Below, piece by piece: positions 33,564 to 42,721 of a stretch of 58,811 bases of DNA; position 1 is the first letter of the stretch; each line of letters opens with the position of its first letter. Below the pieces are notes generated by a model. That model ran no database searches, was not told where the DNA came from, and was given only the letters and a program-made list of their open reading frames with translations. This DNA comes from JBKECY01 sp047975025 (GTDB taxonomy: Bacteria; Bacillota; Clostridia; Lachnospirales; Lachnospiraceae), in the NCBI GenBank assembly GCA_047975025.1, contig JBKECY010000027.1, positions 1 through 58,811 of the forward strand, given 5' to 3'. Position numbers and translations under genes: made by a program.

Positions 33564-34616
33564 CTATTCTGCGTTTGCAAATGTCAGGTGATCTCCGCGT
33601 GTCTCCTCTACCGCATAACCGATCGATTCGATTCTGCGTCCTATACAGCTTCTGCACTGTGCGGCCTCATCACCCGTACAGATTTTATTATCGTACAGCA
33701 GGTACAAATCCCTGACTCCCTGCGGAGAGAGATTTGGCATGACCACATTGGCACCGGCTTTGATTCCCAGTTCCCGTCCTTTGGGATCTATGGTGCCAAG
33801 CGCCGTTGTGGCCGGCAGTAGTGCCGCAGGCAGCGCCAGTCGTAACAGACCCAGCATGAACAGTGTCAGCTCCAGTGTTCCGGCTTTCTCCGCCCGAAAC
33901 GGCGTGTCCTGCTGTGGAATATAGGGACCAATTCCTACCATATGCGGCTGCAATTGTGTGATGAACAACATATCCTGTGCCAGATGCTCTGCAGTTTGAT
34001 ATGGTGAACCTACCATAAATCCCGTCCCTACCTGATAGCCTATTTCCTTGAGCTGAAACAGGCATTCCTTGCGATGGGCGAGCGACATAGCGGCAGGATG
34101 CAGCTTCTTGTAATGCGCTTCGTCCGCAGTCTCATGGCGCAGCAGGTAGCGGTCGGCTCCGGCTTCAAAGTAGGCCTGATAACTGGCATAGTCTTTTTCC
34201 CCAATGGAAAGTGTGATGGCACAATCCGGAAATTCCCGCCGAATCTGCGAGATGATCTCCGTCAGCAGTGCATCTGAATAGTAGTGATCCTCTCCGCCTT
34301 GCAGTACGAAGGTACGAAAGCCGAGCTGGTATCCCTGACGGCAGCACTGCAAGATCTCTGCTTTGTCCAGACGATAACGCTTGATCTGTGCGTTGCCCTT
34401 GCGAATCCCACAATAATAGCAGTTATTGTCACAGTGATTGGTGAATTCTATCAGTCCCCGCAGGTAGACGGTGGTACCGTAGGCTGCTTTTCTGACAGCA
34501 CGCACATTCTCAAACAGATATTCGGTTGTCTGAGGTGTACGGTTTGTAATCAGAGCTATGTATTCATCACGGCTTAGCCTATGTTCTGTACGAAGCTTAT
34601 CAATTAATTCTTTCAT
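33564..34616 (-). CDS. hydE: [FeFe] hydrogenase H-cluster maturase HydE
   Basis: A 350-residue radical SAM protein; HydE takes part in building the organometallic precursor of the H-cluster. SAM motif CDNNCYYC (Cys62, Cys66, Cys69), GGEDHYYSD, and near the C-terminus a second cysteine set CTGDEAAQCRSC as in clostridial HydE. AGGAGG precedes the ATG at 34616. hydF and the hydrogenase structural genes are not in the window. Confidence 0.95.
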   Translation of the reverse strand: MKELIDKLRTEHRLSRDEYIALITNRTPQTTEYLFENVRAVRKAAYGTTVYLRGLIEFTNHCDNNCYYCGIRKGNAQIKRYRLDKAEILQCCRQGYQLGFRTFVLQGGEDHYYSDALLTEIISQIRREFPDCAITLSIGEKDYASYQAYFEAGADRYLLRHETADEAHYKKLHPAAMSLAHRKECLFQLKEIGYQVGTGFMVGSPYQTAEHLAQDMLFITQLQPHMVGIGPYIPQQDTPFRAEKAGTLELTLFMLGLLRLALPAALLPATTALGTIDPKGRELGIKAGANVVMPNLSPQGVRDLYLLYDNKICTGDEAAQCRSCIGRRIESIGYAVEETRGDHLTFANAE

Positions 34617-34629
34617 CTTCCCTCCTTTC

Positions 34630-34875
34630 TCATGCATGCGAGTATACGGCTTTACAGCGTATACCATCGAGCATGCCGATTCTGCCGGACAGTGTGCTTG
34701 TCACATTCTGCGGCGCATCCAGTACGACACAGATGACCGACACACCTTTTTCCCGATAGGGAATGCCCATCCGTCCTACCACGTAGGCCGCCTGCTCGTG
34801 CAGCAGCTGATTGAGTTGATCAGTCATTTCGTTATTCTCAACAATGATTGAAAGTACTGCGATTCTTGTATCCAT
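34630..34875 (-). CDS. TM1266-type iron-only hydrogenase system regulator
   Basis: An 81-residue ACT/NikR-like protein: MDTRIAVLSIIVENNEMTDQLNQ, YVVGRMGIPYREKGVSVICVVLDAP, ending STLSGRIGMLDGIRCKAVYS. This is the family found next to hydE/hydF/hydG and named for Thermotoga TM1266; its ligand is not firmly known. It starts the hyd operon here. Confidence 0.9.
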   Translation of the reverse strand: MDTRIAVLSIIVENNEMTDQLNQLLHEQAAYVVGRMGIPYREKGVSVICVVLDAPQNVTSTLSGRIGMLDGIRCKAVYSHA

Positions 34876-34896
34876 CTTCTCCCTTTCCGAATGCTA

Positions 34897-34925
34897 ACAA
34901 AAAAACGCCTGCGACAGACGTTTTT
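34897..34925 (-). terminator. Terminator hairpin between recO and the hyd operon
   Basis: AAAACGTCTG / CAGGCGTTTT, a ten-pair stem with one G-U pair and a three-base loop, then UUU on the minus strand. It lies about 130 bases after recO and just 20 bases before the TM1266 gene, so it may end the guaD-era-recO transcript or act as an attenuator in a hyd leader. A second small hairpin CAGCAC / GTGCTG sits at 34938-34955. Confidence 0.65.
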
Positions 34926-35056
34926 ATACACGCTAAGACAGCACGGCTGTGTGCTGCTCTCATGTCCTATGTACGCCCATCCTCCTTAGGAATGTCTCCT
35001 TTGAAGTCTGAAAACTATGTGATTTAATATAAATAATATAGCAGGTCTGTGCTTCC

Positions 35057-35815
35057 TCATGGCATGCGCATGACATCAAGAATTTCCAGACTTTTTAACT
35101 TTCTATCCAGCTTATCCGCAAATTCCTTGTGAATCAGCCTCTGCAATTCATGCAGCACCTCCGGTGTCACCTGAAAGGAATAGAGTTTTGCAAGCGGTGT
35201 CGTCACAATATACTGCATAGCATACAACGCCGAGACTGAGATCGGGCGGGCATCGGGTACCTGCGTCAACTGTGCCGCCACAACAACACCATGCTGTACG
35301 GCACTGTAATGGGTAAGCCCCTGTGTCTCGCCTGAGAGTACACATTCAAACAACTGCGGGCATTCGCCTTGCTGCTGTAAAAGCCGGAGCTGGTAGATCA
35401 CGAAGATAAGCTCCGCATCTATCTTTCCGGTAGTCAGCGCCTTGAGCGTAATATAGAGCAGATTGATTGTGTCACTCGCATCCAGCCCTTCCTGTGTATA
35501 GTAATCCGCCGCTTCTAAAAAGTAAAATCCGTAGTAGACTTCCGGCTGCATTCTGGCGAGTTCCGTAAAATACTCCCTGACTTCAACACTGTGCAGCTGG
35601 TTGCTGCTCCTGCCTTCATAGATGGAAAAGCTGCCGAATACGAACGGATTGGATGCCGCCAGCATCGGGCTGTTCGTCTTGCGTGCTCCCCTGGCGAAGA
35701 CGGCAATCCGCCCTCTCTCTTTGGTAATCAGCACCAGACGCTTATCATAATCTCCAATTGTCATGACGGAACACACTATACCGGTAACAGTCGTATAACC
35801 ACTCATTTTAATCAC
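35057..35815 (-). CDS. recO: DNA repair protein RecO
   Basis: A 252-residue RecO: an N-terminal OB fold (TTVTGIVCSVMTIGDYDKRLVLIT, IAVFARGARKTNSPMLAA) and a helical C-terminal part. It helps RecA load on gapped DNA with RecR. A GTG overlaps the era stop as GTGA and is taken as start; an ATG three codons on is possible. The zinc-finger cysteines are largely missing (only CPQLFECV), which is a common variation. Confidence 0.92.
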   Translation of the reverse strand: MIKMSGYTTVTGIVCSVMTIGDYDKRLVLITKERGRIAVFARGARKTNSPMLAASNPFVFGSFSIYEGRSSNQLHSVEVREYFTELARMQPEVYYGFYFLEAADYYTQEGLDASDTINLLYITLKALTTGKIDAELIFVIYQLRLLQQQGECPQLFECVLSGETQGLTHYSAVQHGVVVAAQLTQVPDARPISVSALYAMQYIVTTPLAKLYSFQVTPEVLHELQRLIHKEFADKLDRKLKSLEILDVMRMP

Positions 35816-36714
35816 TCACTATCTTTGTAGCCATAATTCTTAATCAGGTAATCGCTGTCGCGCCAGTCTTTTTTAACTTTGACCCACAGTTTCAAATTGA
35901 CTTTTTGTTCCATCATATGTTCAAGTTCGTACCGGGCATTCGTCCCGATTTTTTTAAGCATGCTGCCTTGACGGCCGATGATAATGCCCTTGTGGGAGTC
36001 TCTCTCACAGATAATGGTGGCTTCAATATCCACAATCCCGGTTTTCCCGCGCTCTTTCATGGAATCAATGACCACGACGACACCATGGGGCACCTCCTGC
36101 TCTGTCACATGCAGCAGTTTTTCACGAATTATTTCCGCGGCAATCTGGCGCATCGGCTGGTCAGTCACCGCATCTTCGTCAAAATACCGGGGACCATAGG
36201 GAAGATAAGAAAAAATCGTCTCTATTATTTCTGTGGTATTATTTCCCCGCAGGGCTGATGTCGGGATAATTTCTGCAAACTCATACAAGGTTCTGTACAG
36301 ATCAATTGCCCGCATGACAATTTCCGGTGTGACCGCATCCGTCTTGTTGATAATCAGAATGACGGGAACTGTGACGGTACGAAGCTTCTCTAAAATACTT
36401 TTTTCGGCGGCTCCCACAAAGGTAGACGCTTCCACAATCCAGAGGATCACATCCACCTGACCGAGAGAACGGTTCGCCTCCTTGAGCATGAACTCTCCCA
36501 GCTTATTCTTGGCCTTTTGGATACCCGGGGTATCGACGAATACAATCTGGCCTGTCTGGTCGGTATAGACCGTCTGAATCCGATTCCGGGTCGTCTGCGG
36601 CTTTTTCGATGTAATCGCGATTTTCTGCCCGATCATTCGGTTCATAAGTGTTGATTTACCTACATTAGGACGACCGATCAGTCCTACAAATCCAGATTTG
36701 AAGTTATCACTCAT
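35812..36714 (-). CDS. era: GTPase Era
   Basis: A 300-residue GTPase of ribosome assembly that binds 16S rRNA. GRPNVGKS (residues 14-21), SKKPQTTRNRI (G2), DTPG (G3), INKTD (G4), TSALRGN (G5) and the C-terminal KH domain with ICERDSHKGIIIGRQGSMLKKIG (about residues 225-250). The ATG at 36714 overlaps the M16C gene stop by eight bases. The HydF family was considered but the KH domain settles Era. Confidence 0.96.
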   Translation of the reverse strand: MSDNFKSGFVGLIGRPNVGKSTLMNRMIGQKIAITSKKPQTTRNRIQTVYTDQTGQIVFVDTPGIQKAKNKLGEFMLKEANRSLGQVDVILWIVEASTFVGAAEKSILEKLRTVTVPVILIINKTDAVTPEIVMRAIDLYRTLYEFAEIIPTSALRGNNTTEIIETIFSYLPYGPRYFDEDAVTDQPMRQIAAEIIREKLLHVTEQEVPHGVVVVIDSMKERGKTGIVDIEATIICERDSHKGIIIGRQGSMLKKIGTNARYELEHMMEQKVNLKLWVKVKKDWRDSDYLIKNYGYKDSE

Positions 36715-39655
36715 CTGACTCTCCTGCATTGATCAGATGCTTCACTTCTTTGAACAGTGCCGCATCCTTTTCAATCATATCTTCACTTCCTATTACACAC
36801 AGGCGCTGTGCTTTTAAGATGCTTTCCACCACCGGTGCCAGCTTTCTGATATCTTCTGCCGAAGCCGTCAGAATCTGGTCTCTTTCTTTTTGCATCATCT
36901 CCTGTGTCAGACCTGTAATATAGGCTGCGGTCGCAACTGCGCCCACTGTCTTGGGTGTTTTGGGCACATCCCTGCCGCTAATTGTACCAATGATGTATTT
37001 GGTCATCTCACGCTCGTCGCCGCTGAAATCACGCACATAGTCCGGGATACCGGCAAAGACGTCAAATGTTTTCTTCAGGTTCGGGTCACGATAGGACACG
37101 AAGAATCCCTCTCCGTTGCGCTTAAATCCACTCATACAGCCATAGGCGCCGCCTTTGACTCGGATATTCGTCCACAGATAGTCATAGCTTAGGATGACGC
37201 GCAGTATATTGAGTGCTCCGTCGTACGAGAGGCCGTCACGTATAAAATTCCCGGCCTGCGCCACATATTGTACCTGTCCAGAGGTCATAAATCCTTCATT
37301 CTTCACCTGTGCATGGAACGAATGCTCTGCCTGTGTCACCGGCGCAGTAAACAGCACTTTCTTGAACTCTCGGATACCTTCCTGAACCTTCGCACTGGCC
37401 GTACGGTCTCCCGTATAGCTTACCAGCAGGTTCTCCGGGCGGAAAATATACGTCATCAGTGCCTGCAGGTTCTCAATCAGCTCCTGCTTACGTGCTTCAA
37501 AGTCTGCTTCCAGACCTTCGAGCAATTGATAGAACGCAATACCGCTCGTCGCTTCCTGATACTGTGCCAGCGGAGAATCGTAGGACAAGGCACGCAGAAC
37601 AGCCGTTGAATGGCCGGCACTTGGCAGTGCAGACTGTAATCTGGAGGTAAGACGCGCCACAATTTCATACAGGCGCTTCTCATCTGAGAGCTTCGAAGTC
37701 GTAAGAATCTCTGTAATCATCTCAAGTACGAACTGATTCTTGTTGTCGAGTGCCTTCGCTTTGATTCCGAATACTCCGGTAAACTCATCAATTGACTTTA
37801 CACTGCCGAACGACTCTGTCCCACAGTTAATACCACCTGTGTTGGCATTGATTTCGTTGAACAGGTCAATGTAACTGTACTTCGCTGTATCAACATAGCC
37901 GAGTACGGACTTCAGAATCCCAATATAAGGAATCAGATGTTCCGGTACCTGTCTGGTGTCAAAATACATTGATAGATAGGAGATTCCGTTGGAAAAGACG
38001 TCATGATACAAGAAAGTCGTATCTTCCAATGTAATTGTTTCACAGATCAGCTTCGCCTCTTCTGCGGTAATATCACTGCGCTTGAGCAGCGGAATGCTGG
38101 CGATATCCTCAGGCGTCTCCTCGGTCTCCTGATATTCTCTGAGATTCCTGGTCTGCTCGGCAATCTGTGCAAGTTCCTCCTGACTAAGGCTCTGCTTGAA
38201 TGCCGCCAGGCGCTCCCTCGTCTGACGCTCCTGCTCCTGCGCCAGACCACGAAGCGGTACCAGGCTAAGGTAGCTGACATGTGTATTGGCAAGCAGATAC
38301 GTTTCAATCAGATTTTCAAAATATCCTCCCTGCACTTCCTCTCTAAGTGCCGCAAAAACATCCAGCACCTCCAGCGCAGCAAATGCCTGCTCTTCATCAT
38401 AGAGCCACGTCTCCAGCACATCCATGCCGTACATTAAGCCCTTGGGATAGGATGCATAATCGGCCTCTCTGAACTGGAATTCCAGATAATTAAGCCCTGC
38501 AAGAAGTGCCTTTTTGTCAATGCCTTCTGTACGAATTTTCTCCAATGTCTGCCGAATCAGTTGGATGAATTCGTCCTGTCTGCTGCTGTCAGAATTCTTC
38601 GCCACAATCGAAAAATAGGGCTGGCAGATACCGTCCTCGAAGGAACCATAGACATCCTTGCCAATCTTGGCATCAAGAAGTGCCTGCTTTAAGGGTGCTC
38701 CGGGAGATGCCAGAAGTACGTATTCCAGCACCTGAAATGCCAGCGTCAGCTTCGTATCTGCCGAAGTTGCTGTCACGACGTTATATGAGAGATAGGTGTT
38801 TTCTTCCAGCTTCTCATTGTCCAATACAGGGTACTTTTTCTCTATAAATTCAGGCTGCGCAAACTGTGTCTGCTGCGGTATGGCAGAGGCAACTTCCAGG
38901 ACGTCGAACCGGGACAGATACTCCTCGTCCAGGAATCTTAACTTCTCTTCCATATCTGCATTTCCATACAGATAGATATAGCTGTTAGACGGATGATAAT
39001 AGGTCCTGTGAAAGTCCAGAAATTGCTCGTAGGTCAAATCCGGGATAGCGAGCGGATCACCGCCGGATTCCACACCATAGGGCGTATCAGGGAAAAGTGA
39101 ATTCATGATCTCTCTGTCCAGGACTCTGTCCAGGGAAGAGAACACCCCCTTCATCTCGTTATATACCACCCCATTGTATGTAAGCTCTTCCTGCGTATCT
39201 TCGAGCTGGTAGCTCCAGCCTTCCTGACGAAAAATCTCAGGACGGTCATAGATTCTCGGGAAGAATACGGCATCCAGATAGACATGCATCAAGTTCTGGA
39301 AATCCTTATCATTACAGCTGGCGACCGGATAAATCGTCTTGTCCGGAAAGGTCATCGCATTCAAAAAAGTATTCAACGAGCCTTTGGCAAGCTCTACGAA
39401 CGGATCTTTGAGCGGAAATTTCTCTGAACCGCACAAAACACTGTGCTCCAATATGTGTGCCACCCCAGTACTGTCTGACGGCGGAGTTCTAAAGCCTACG
39501 GAGAATACTTTATTCTCATCATCATTTTCAATCAGCATGACCCGGGCGCCACTCTTCTTATGGCGCAGCAAAGTGCCCTGGGAAGAAATATCATGGAGCA
39601 CCTTTTGCTCTGCCACCTCATATGCATCTAATCTTATATATTGTTCATCTGTCAT
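36707..39655 (-). CDS. M16C family zinc metallopeptidase (presequence protease-like)
   Basis: A 982-residue insulinase-family peptidase with four M16 domains in one chain. The inverted zinc motif HILEH is at residues 67-71, followed by CGSEKFPLKDPFVELAKGSLNTFLN and TFPDKTIYPVAS, typical of PreP/PPR proteins. No signal peptide is present. Bacterial relatives digest short peptides; substrates here are unknown. GGAGATG precedes the ATG. Confidence 0.93.
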   Translation of the reverse strand: MTDEQYIRLDAYEVAEQKVLHDISSQGTLLRHKKSGARVMLIENDDENKVFSVGFRTPPSDSTGVAHILEHSVLCGSEKFPLKDPFVELAKGSLNTFLNAMTFPDKTIYPVASCNDKDFQNLMHVYLDAVFFPRIYDRPEIFRQEGWSYQLEDTQEELTYNGVVYNEMKGVFSSLDRVLDREIMNSLFPDTPYGVESGGDPLAIPDLTYEQFLDFHRTYYHPSNSYIYLYGNADMEEKLRFLDEEYLSRFDVLEVASAIPQQTQFAQPEFIEKKYPVLDNEKLEENTYLSYNVVTATSADTKLTLAFQVLEYVLLASPGAPLKQALLDAKIGKDVYGSFEDGICQPYFSIVAKNSDSSRQDEFIQLIRQTLEKIRTEGIDKKALLAGLNYLEFQFREADYASYPKGLMYGMDVLETWLYDEEQAFAALEVLDVFAALREEVQGGYFENLIETYLLANTHVSYLSLVPLRGLAQEQERQTRERLAAFKQSLSQEELAQIAEQTRNLREYQETEETPEDIASIPLLKRSDITAEEAKLICETITLEDTTFLYHDVFSNGISYLSMYFDTRQVPEHLIPYIGILKSVLGYVDTAKYSYIDLFNEINANTGGINCGTESFGSVKSIDEFTGVFGIKAKALDNKNQFVLEMITEILTTSKLSDEKRLYEIVARLTSRLQSALPSAGHSTAVLRALSYDSPLAQYQEATSGIAFYQLLEGLEADFEARKQELIENLQALMTYIFRPENLLVSYTGDRTASAKVQEGIREFKKVLFTAPVTQAEHSFHAQVKNEGFMTSGQVQYVAQAGNFIRDGLSYDGALNILRVILSYDYLWTNIRVKGGAYGCMSGFKRNGEGFFVSYRDPNLKKTFDVFAGIPDYVRDFSGDEREMTKYIIGTISGRDVPKTPKTVGAVATAAYITGLTQEMMQKERDQILTASAEDIRKLAPVVESILKAQRLCVIGSEDMIEKDAALFKEVKHLINAGESDE

Positions 39656-39721
39656 TCTTTCATCTCCTATTATACTGCTGCATCACACACTCTATTGCAT
39701 CCGGCATGCCAGATGCCAGCC

Positions 39722-40342
39722 TCATTCGGACTCTTCGAACTCCGCAATCAGAACATCCAAATATCTGTCCTGCGGAAAGGTCTCATGATACGCACGAAGT
39801 GCCGCCCGCTTCATGAGCTTGAGTTCTTCTTCCATCCCTAAAACGATGGGGGATCTGTAAGCCACATCAAAAATATCCTTGGCCAGTTTTTCCCGAATCT
39901 GCTCTTCTTTCAAAGATATGATCTTCATAAGTGTTGATGTATATTGTCTGTCATTCAGGCACAAATCCAGATATACGCAGGCAGCATTATACCATTCCTG
40001 CTGCATAATCGCATCCGCCAGGTCGCCTGTCTGTGCAAGTGAAATGTCTTTTAAGTGCTTGGTCACTTCTCGTTTGAGCGGTTTGTATCCGAAAATCCCC
40101 GGCTTATTGAGTACCGCATATTTAAGCGTCATCCACAGCTTGATGTAGGCATCCATCGGTGTGTCGGATTTGCGGGTAATCCGTCCAAAATAGCGTTTGT
40201 TCCACAATTCCAGACGTAAGTCGTTAATCTCATTTTGCGATTCTGCCTGAATGGCCTCTTCTAAAAGCTGCTTACGCTTGACTGCGTTGAGCTCCTCATA
40301 GTAACTTTCAGGAAAGCTTAATGTTGTCCTCGTATCCTTCAT
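39722..40342 (-). CDS. Hypothetical helical protein, 206 residues
   Basis: A soluble, mainly alpha-helical protein starting MKDTRTTLSFPESYYEELN, with KSDTPMDAYIKLWMTLKYAVLNK and DLADAIMQQEWYNAACVYLDLC. No catalytic motif is visible. It may belong to a Lachnospiraceae-limited domain family (possibly DUF6553), which I cannot verify. GGAGG precedes the start, and it lies between guaD and the M16C gene in what looks like one operon. Confidence 0.75.
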   Translation of the reverse strand: MKDTRTTLSFPESYYEELNAVKRKQLLEEAIQAESQNEINDLRLELWNKRYFGRITRKSDTPMDAYIKLWMTLKYAVLNKPGIFGYKPLKREVTKHLKDISLAQTGDLADAIMQQEWYNAACVYLDLCLNDRQYTSTLMKIISLKEEQIREKLAKDIFDVAYRSPIVLGMEEELKLMKRAALRAYHETFPQDRYLDVLIAEFEESE

Positions 40343-40357
40343 TTGATTCCTCCATGC

Positions 40358-41632
40358 TTATTTTATCTTTTTACCACAAACATATTTATCACTTATATGC
40401 CGATCCTCCGACAGGTATACGGCTCGTTCCAGCCGCTTCGCTACCGGCATGGTTCGTACCGCCCTCAAGTCAGTATCATCCAGCACAACCACATCAAACG
40501 CATAGCCCTCCTCAAAGCTTCCCACCTTACCGAAAAAGGCTCCGCCTCCCTTGGTCCCCATATAGAAGGCCTCTGCAAACTTTAACTCTGCTTTCGTATC
40601 TTCTGTCAGACAGGCGCGCAGCTTGGATACCTTAATCGCATCCGTCATGGCATCAAATATCCTCAGGCTGTCACCGCCCGCCACATCGCTGCCGAGTCCC
40701 ACGCAAAGACCCTGTTGCAGGTATTTGCGAATCGGTGCGATTCCTGAGCGTATATTGGTGTTAGAGGCCGGACAATGCGCCACAAATACCTGATGCGTCT
40801 TCAAAATCTCAATTTCCTCGTCTGTCATATGTACGCAGTGCGCCATAATTGCCGGAACCGCATCTCCTATCATACCGGCCTGCACATACGCATCCGTATA
40901 GCTGGCGGCCTGCGGACACAATTCCCTGACCCATGCAATTTCGCTATGGTTCTCTGAGAGATGCGACTGTACCGGAAGCCCCAGCTCTTTTTGCAGCTGT
41001 GCAAGGCCTGCCAGGCAGTCTTGCGAACAACTGGGAATAAAACGCGGTGTCAATATGGGAAACGTGGTGTGAAATCGCCGCTCACACAATTGAAGCCACG
41101 TACGCGTCGCCTCTTGTGAAGCCTGCGGCGATGGCTCCGCCAGATAGGAAGGAGCATTGCGATCCATGCTCACCTTACCCACATAGGTATACAAGCCAGC
41201 CTCCTCAAGCTGCTCCATCAGGAGCAGTGTGGCCTGCGGATGTACGGTCGCAAAAATCGACGCTCGTGTCGTAGCCCCTTGCCTCATAGCTTCTGTAAAC
41301 AGTGCATAGGATTCCCGCGCATACGAAAGATCCGAATATCTGGCTTCTTCCGGAAAGGCATTGACCTCAAGCCATTCAAGCAGCGGCATGTCCATCCCTG
41401 ATCCCATATAGGCGAACTGCGGTGCATGTACATGCAAATCCGTAAGACCCGGCAGCAGCAGGCAGTGCGGGCGCTCCAACACCGGAATTCCCCGGAATTC
41501 TTCCGGAAGTTTCTCATAGATGCCGGCGACTTTACCATCCCGGCACACAAGATAGGCTGACTCAAAAGTTCTGATTTCCTGCGGTGATATGCTGTAACAA
41601 ACAGCTCCATGCAGTGCAAATATATCTTCCAT
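40358..41632 (-). CDS. guaD: Guanine deaminase (amidohydrolase)
   Basis: A 424-residue metal-dependent amidohydrolase, turning guanine into xanthine. LLLPGLTDLHVHAPQFAYMGSGMD carries the HVH metal pair and the guanine-deaminase QF/Y segment, QSHLSENHSEIAWV gives HLSE, MAHCVHMTDEE the next histidine, and GLGSDVAGGDSL the catalytic aspartate. It opens the operon that runs through era and recO. Confidence 0.92.
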   Translation of the reverse strand: MEDIFALHGAVCYSISPQEIRTFESAYLVCRDGKVAGIYEKLPEEFRGIPVLERPHCLLLPGLTDLHVHAPQFAYMGSGMDMPLLEWLEVNAFPEEARYSDLSYARESYALFTEAMRQGATTRASIFATVHPQATLLLMEQLEEAGLYTYVGKVSMDRNAPSYLAEPSPQASQEATRTWLQLCERRFHTTFPILTPRFIPSCSQDCLAGLAQLQKELGLPVQSHLSENHSEIAWVRELCPQAASYTDAYVQAGMIGDAVPAIMAHCVHMTDEEIEILKTHQVFVAHCPASNTNIRSGIAPIRKYLQQGLCVGLGSDVAGGDSLRIFDAMTDAIKVSKLRACLTEDTKAELKFAEAFYMGTKGGGAFFGKVGSFEEGYAFDVVVLDDTDLRAVRTMPVAKRLERAVYLSEDRHISDKYVCGKKIK

Positions 41633-41693
41633 GATAACTCCTAACGAATTGCTGTATTGGGGCCGGGACAGATGCGGCAGCCTTCTATTCAGT

Positions 41694-41722
41694 ATTATAT
41701 CAAAAGTTGGTGCTTTTGTAAC
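41694..41722 (-). promoter_or_regulatory. guaD operon promoter
   Basis: GTTACA (41717-41722), 17 bases, TATAAT (41694-41699), about 60 bases before the guaD start. No purine riboswitch core is present in the leader. Confidence 0.6.
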
Positions 41723-41820
41723 TATAATTAATATTTCCTAGTTTATTACTTTTTATTTTATTTTTCTTTTAGCAGCTCCTATTGAATTTTCGACATAGTA
41801 TGCTATGCTAAGGCTATAAA

Positions 41821-41925
41821 AGAGTTCATTTTGTAATGAGACGAGTGACGGTTCTGACTCGTCGGTAAAATAAAAACTGACCGAGTGATGAACTCTAGCG
41901 GGGGGCAAATGCCCCCTGCTTTTTT
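41821..41925 (+). ncRNA. Structured RNA with terminator, possible type III antitoxin RNA remnant
   Basis: On the plus strand, AGAGTTCAT (41821-41829) can pair with ATGAACTCT (41888-41896), GACGAGT with ACTCGTC inside it, and CGGT with ACCG. The motif CGAGTGA recurs 40 bases apart (41842-41848, 41882-41888). A strong GC-rich terminator with U6 follows (41897-41925), and then an AAAGGAGG ribosome site for the downstream ORF. Upstream, TTGAAT (41783-41788) and TATGCT or TATAAA may be promoter parts. RNA, terminator, then toxin gene is the layout of type III toxin-antitoxin loci. No known riboswitch core is recognised. Confidence 0.45.
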
Positions 41926-41942
41926 ATGAAAGGAGGCCTCTT

Positions 41943-42194
41943 ATAGGCAATTATGATTACCAGGTTCTTTGTCTGTCAAATACCTTTTATGCTCACTATC
42001 CCCCCAACGCTTTTCCAGAACTGCTGCACAAAAGACGGCGTCCTTATACCTGCTTCACAAGCGGGAATTTTCAAGAAGATACCAATTGTCGACTTTACAG
42101 TATTTCCATAAAGAATTGGGCTTACAGTAAAATGATATATACGGAAAAAACCCATACATCACAAACAACTCATGATGTACAGGCCTTCGTCTAG
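41943..42194 (+). pseudogene. Decayed type III (TenpN-like) toxin gene
   Basis: After AAAGGAGG (41929-41936) an open frame begins where a start codon would be expected, but the codon is ATA. It reads IGNYDYQVLCLSNTFYAHY then PELLHKRRRPYTCF, a pattern (F-Y-x-x-Y, PE[IL]L, K-x-x-RPY) that I associate with type III endoribonuclease toxins of the TenpN group. After about 45 residues the frame becomes low-quality, runs through the terminator of the next gene and stops at 83 codons, about half the usual length. I infer a start-codon mutation plus a 3' truncation. Family assignment is from memory of the motif only. Confidence 0.45.
42145..42183 (-). terminator. Terminator after the DtxR-family gene
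   Basis: An 11-pair stem with G-U pairs (arms 42151-42161 and 42173-42183) followed by six U on the minus strand. Confidence 0.8.
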
Positions 42195-42553
42195 TCAATC
42201 TTCATAAATTTCTTTATCCCTCTAAAGGTCTCAGCACTTATTATATGCTCCATCTTACATGCATCATCTTCTGCTTTCTCTTCTGAGACCCCGGCAATCT
42301 GCTGCAAAAAGCTGGTCAGAATCCTATGACGCTCATAAATCGCCTCTGCTCTGCTCTTTCCTTTCGGTGTCAGTTCGATCAATCCGCCGTCTTCTACGGT
42401 TATATACTCTTCATCTTTAAGCAGCCCCATGGCTCTGCTGATACTAGGCTTACTAAAACCCAGCTCACGTGCTATATCGATCGACCTTACCTCACCTTTC
42501 TGCTTTTTCAATAGCAAAATAGTCTCCAGATAGTTTTCGCCCGATTCATACAT
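42191..42553 (-). CDS. DtxR/MntR-family metal-dependent regulator
   Basis: A 120-residue metalloregulator: winged helix GEVRSIDIARELGFSKPSISRAMGLLKDEEYI, then the metal-binding and dimer part LTPKGKSRAEAIYERHRILTSFL, GVSEEKAEDDACKMEHIIS (Cys, Glu, His ligands). It lacks the C-terminal SH3-like domain, as in MntR-size proteins. Placed right behind the feo genes, it probably represses them with bound iron or manganese; a matching palindrome is in the feo promoter. GGAGGTG precedes its ATG. Confidence 0.9.
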   Translation of the reverse strand: MYESGENYLETILLLKKQKGEVRSIDIARELGFSKPSISRAMGLLKDEEYITVEDGGLIELTPKGKSRAEAIYERHRILTSFLQQIAGVSEEKAEDDACKMEHIISAETFRGIKKFMKID

Positions 42554-42674
42554 TATGTTTCACCTCCCTGCTAAGCTGCCGCTGCCAAATTCACATTTGT
42601 CAGCCTACTTAGAACTTATGTTAATATCATAGCGCATTTTTCGATTTTTTTCCAGTTCTTTTTTAGAGACTAAA

Positions 42675-42706
42675 GACGCCCCTGCATCATACCACGCAGG
42701 GGCGTC
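42675..42706 (-). terminator. Terminator of the feo operon
   Basis: A perfect 11-pair GC-rich stem (GACGCCCCTGC / GCAGGGGCGTC) followed by TTTAGTC on the minus strand. Confidence 0.75.
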
Positions 42707-42721
42707 TGACAGACGATTCAT

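Noticed and set aside
35812..36714. HydF, because hydE and hydG are close by
   Set aside because: The C-terminal KH domain (GIIIGRQG) and gene order with recO show Era.
41821..41925. Known riboswitch (purine, ZTP, guanidine, preQ1) for the structured RNA
   Set aside because: No conserved core of these classes could be found, and the RNA points away from guaD.
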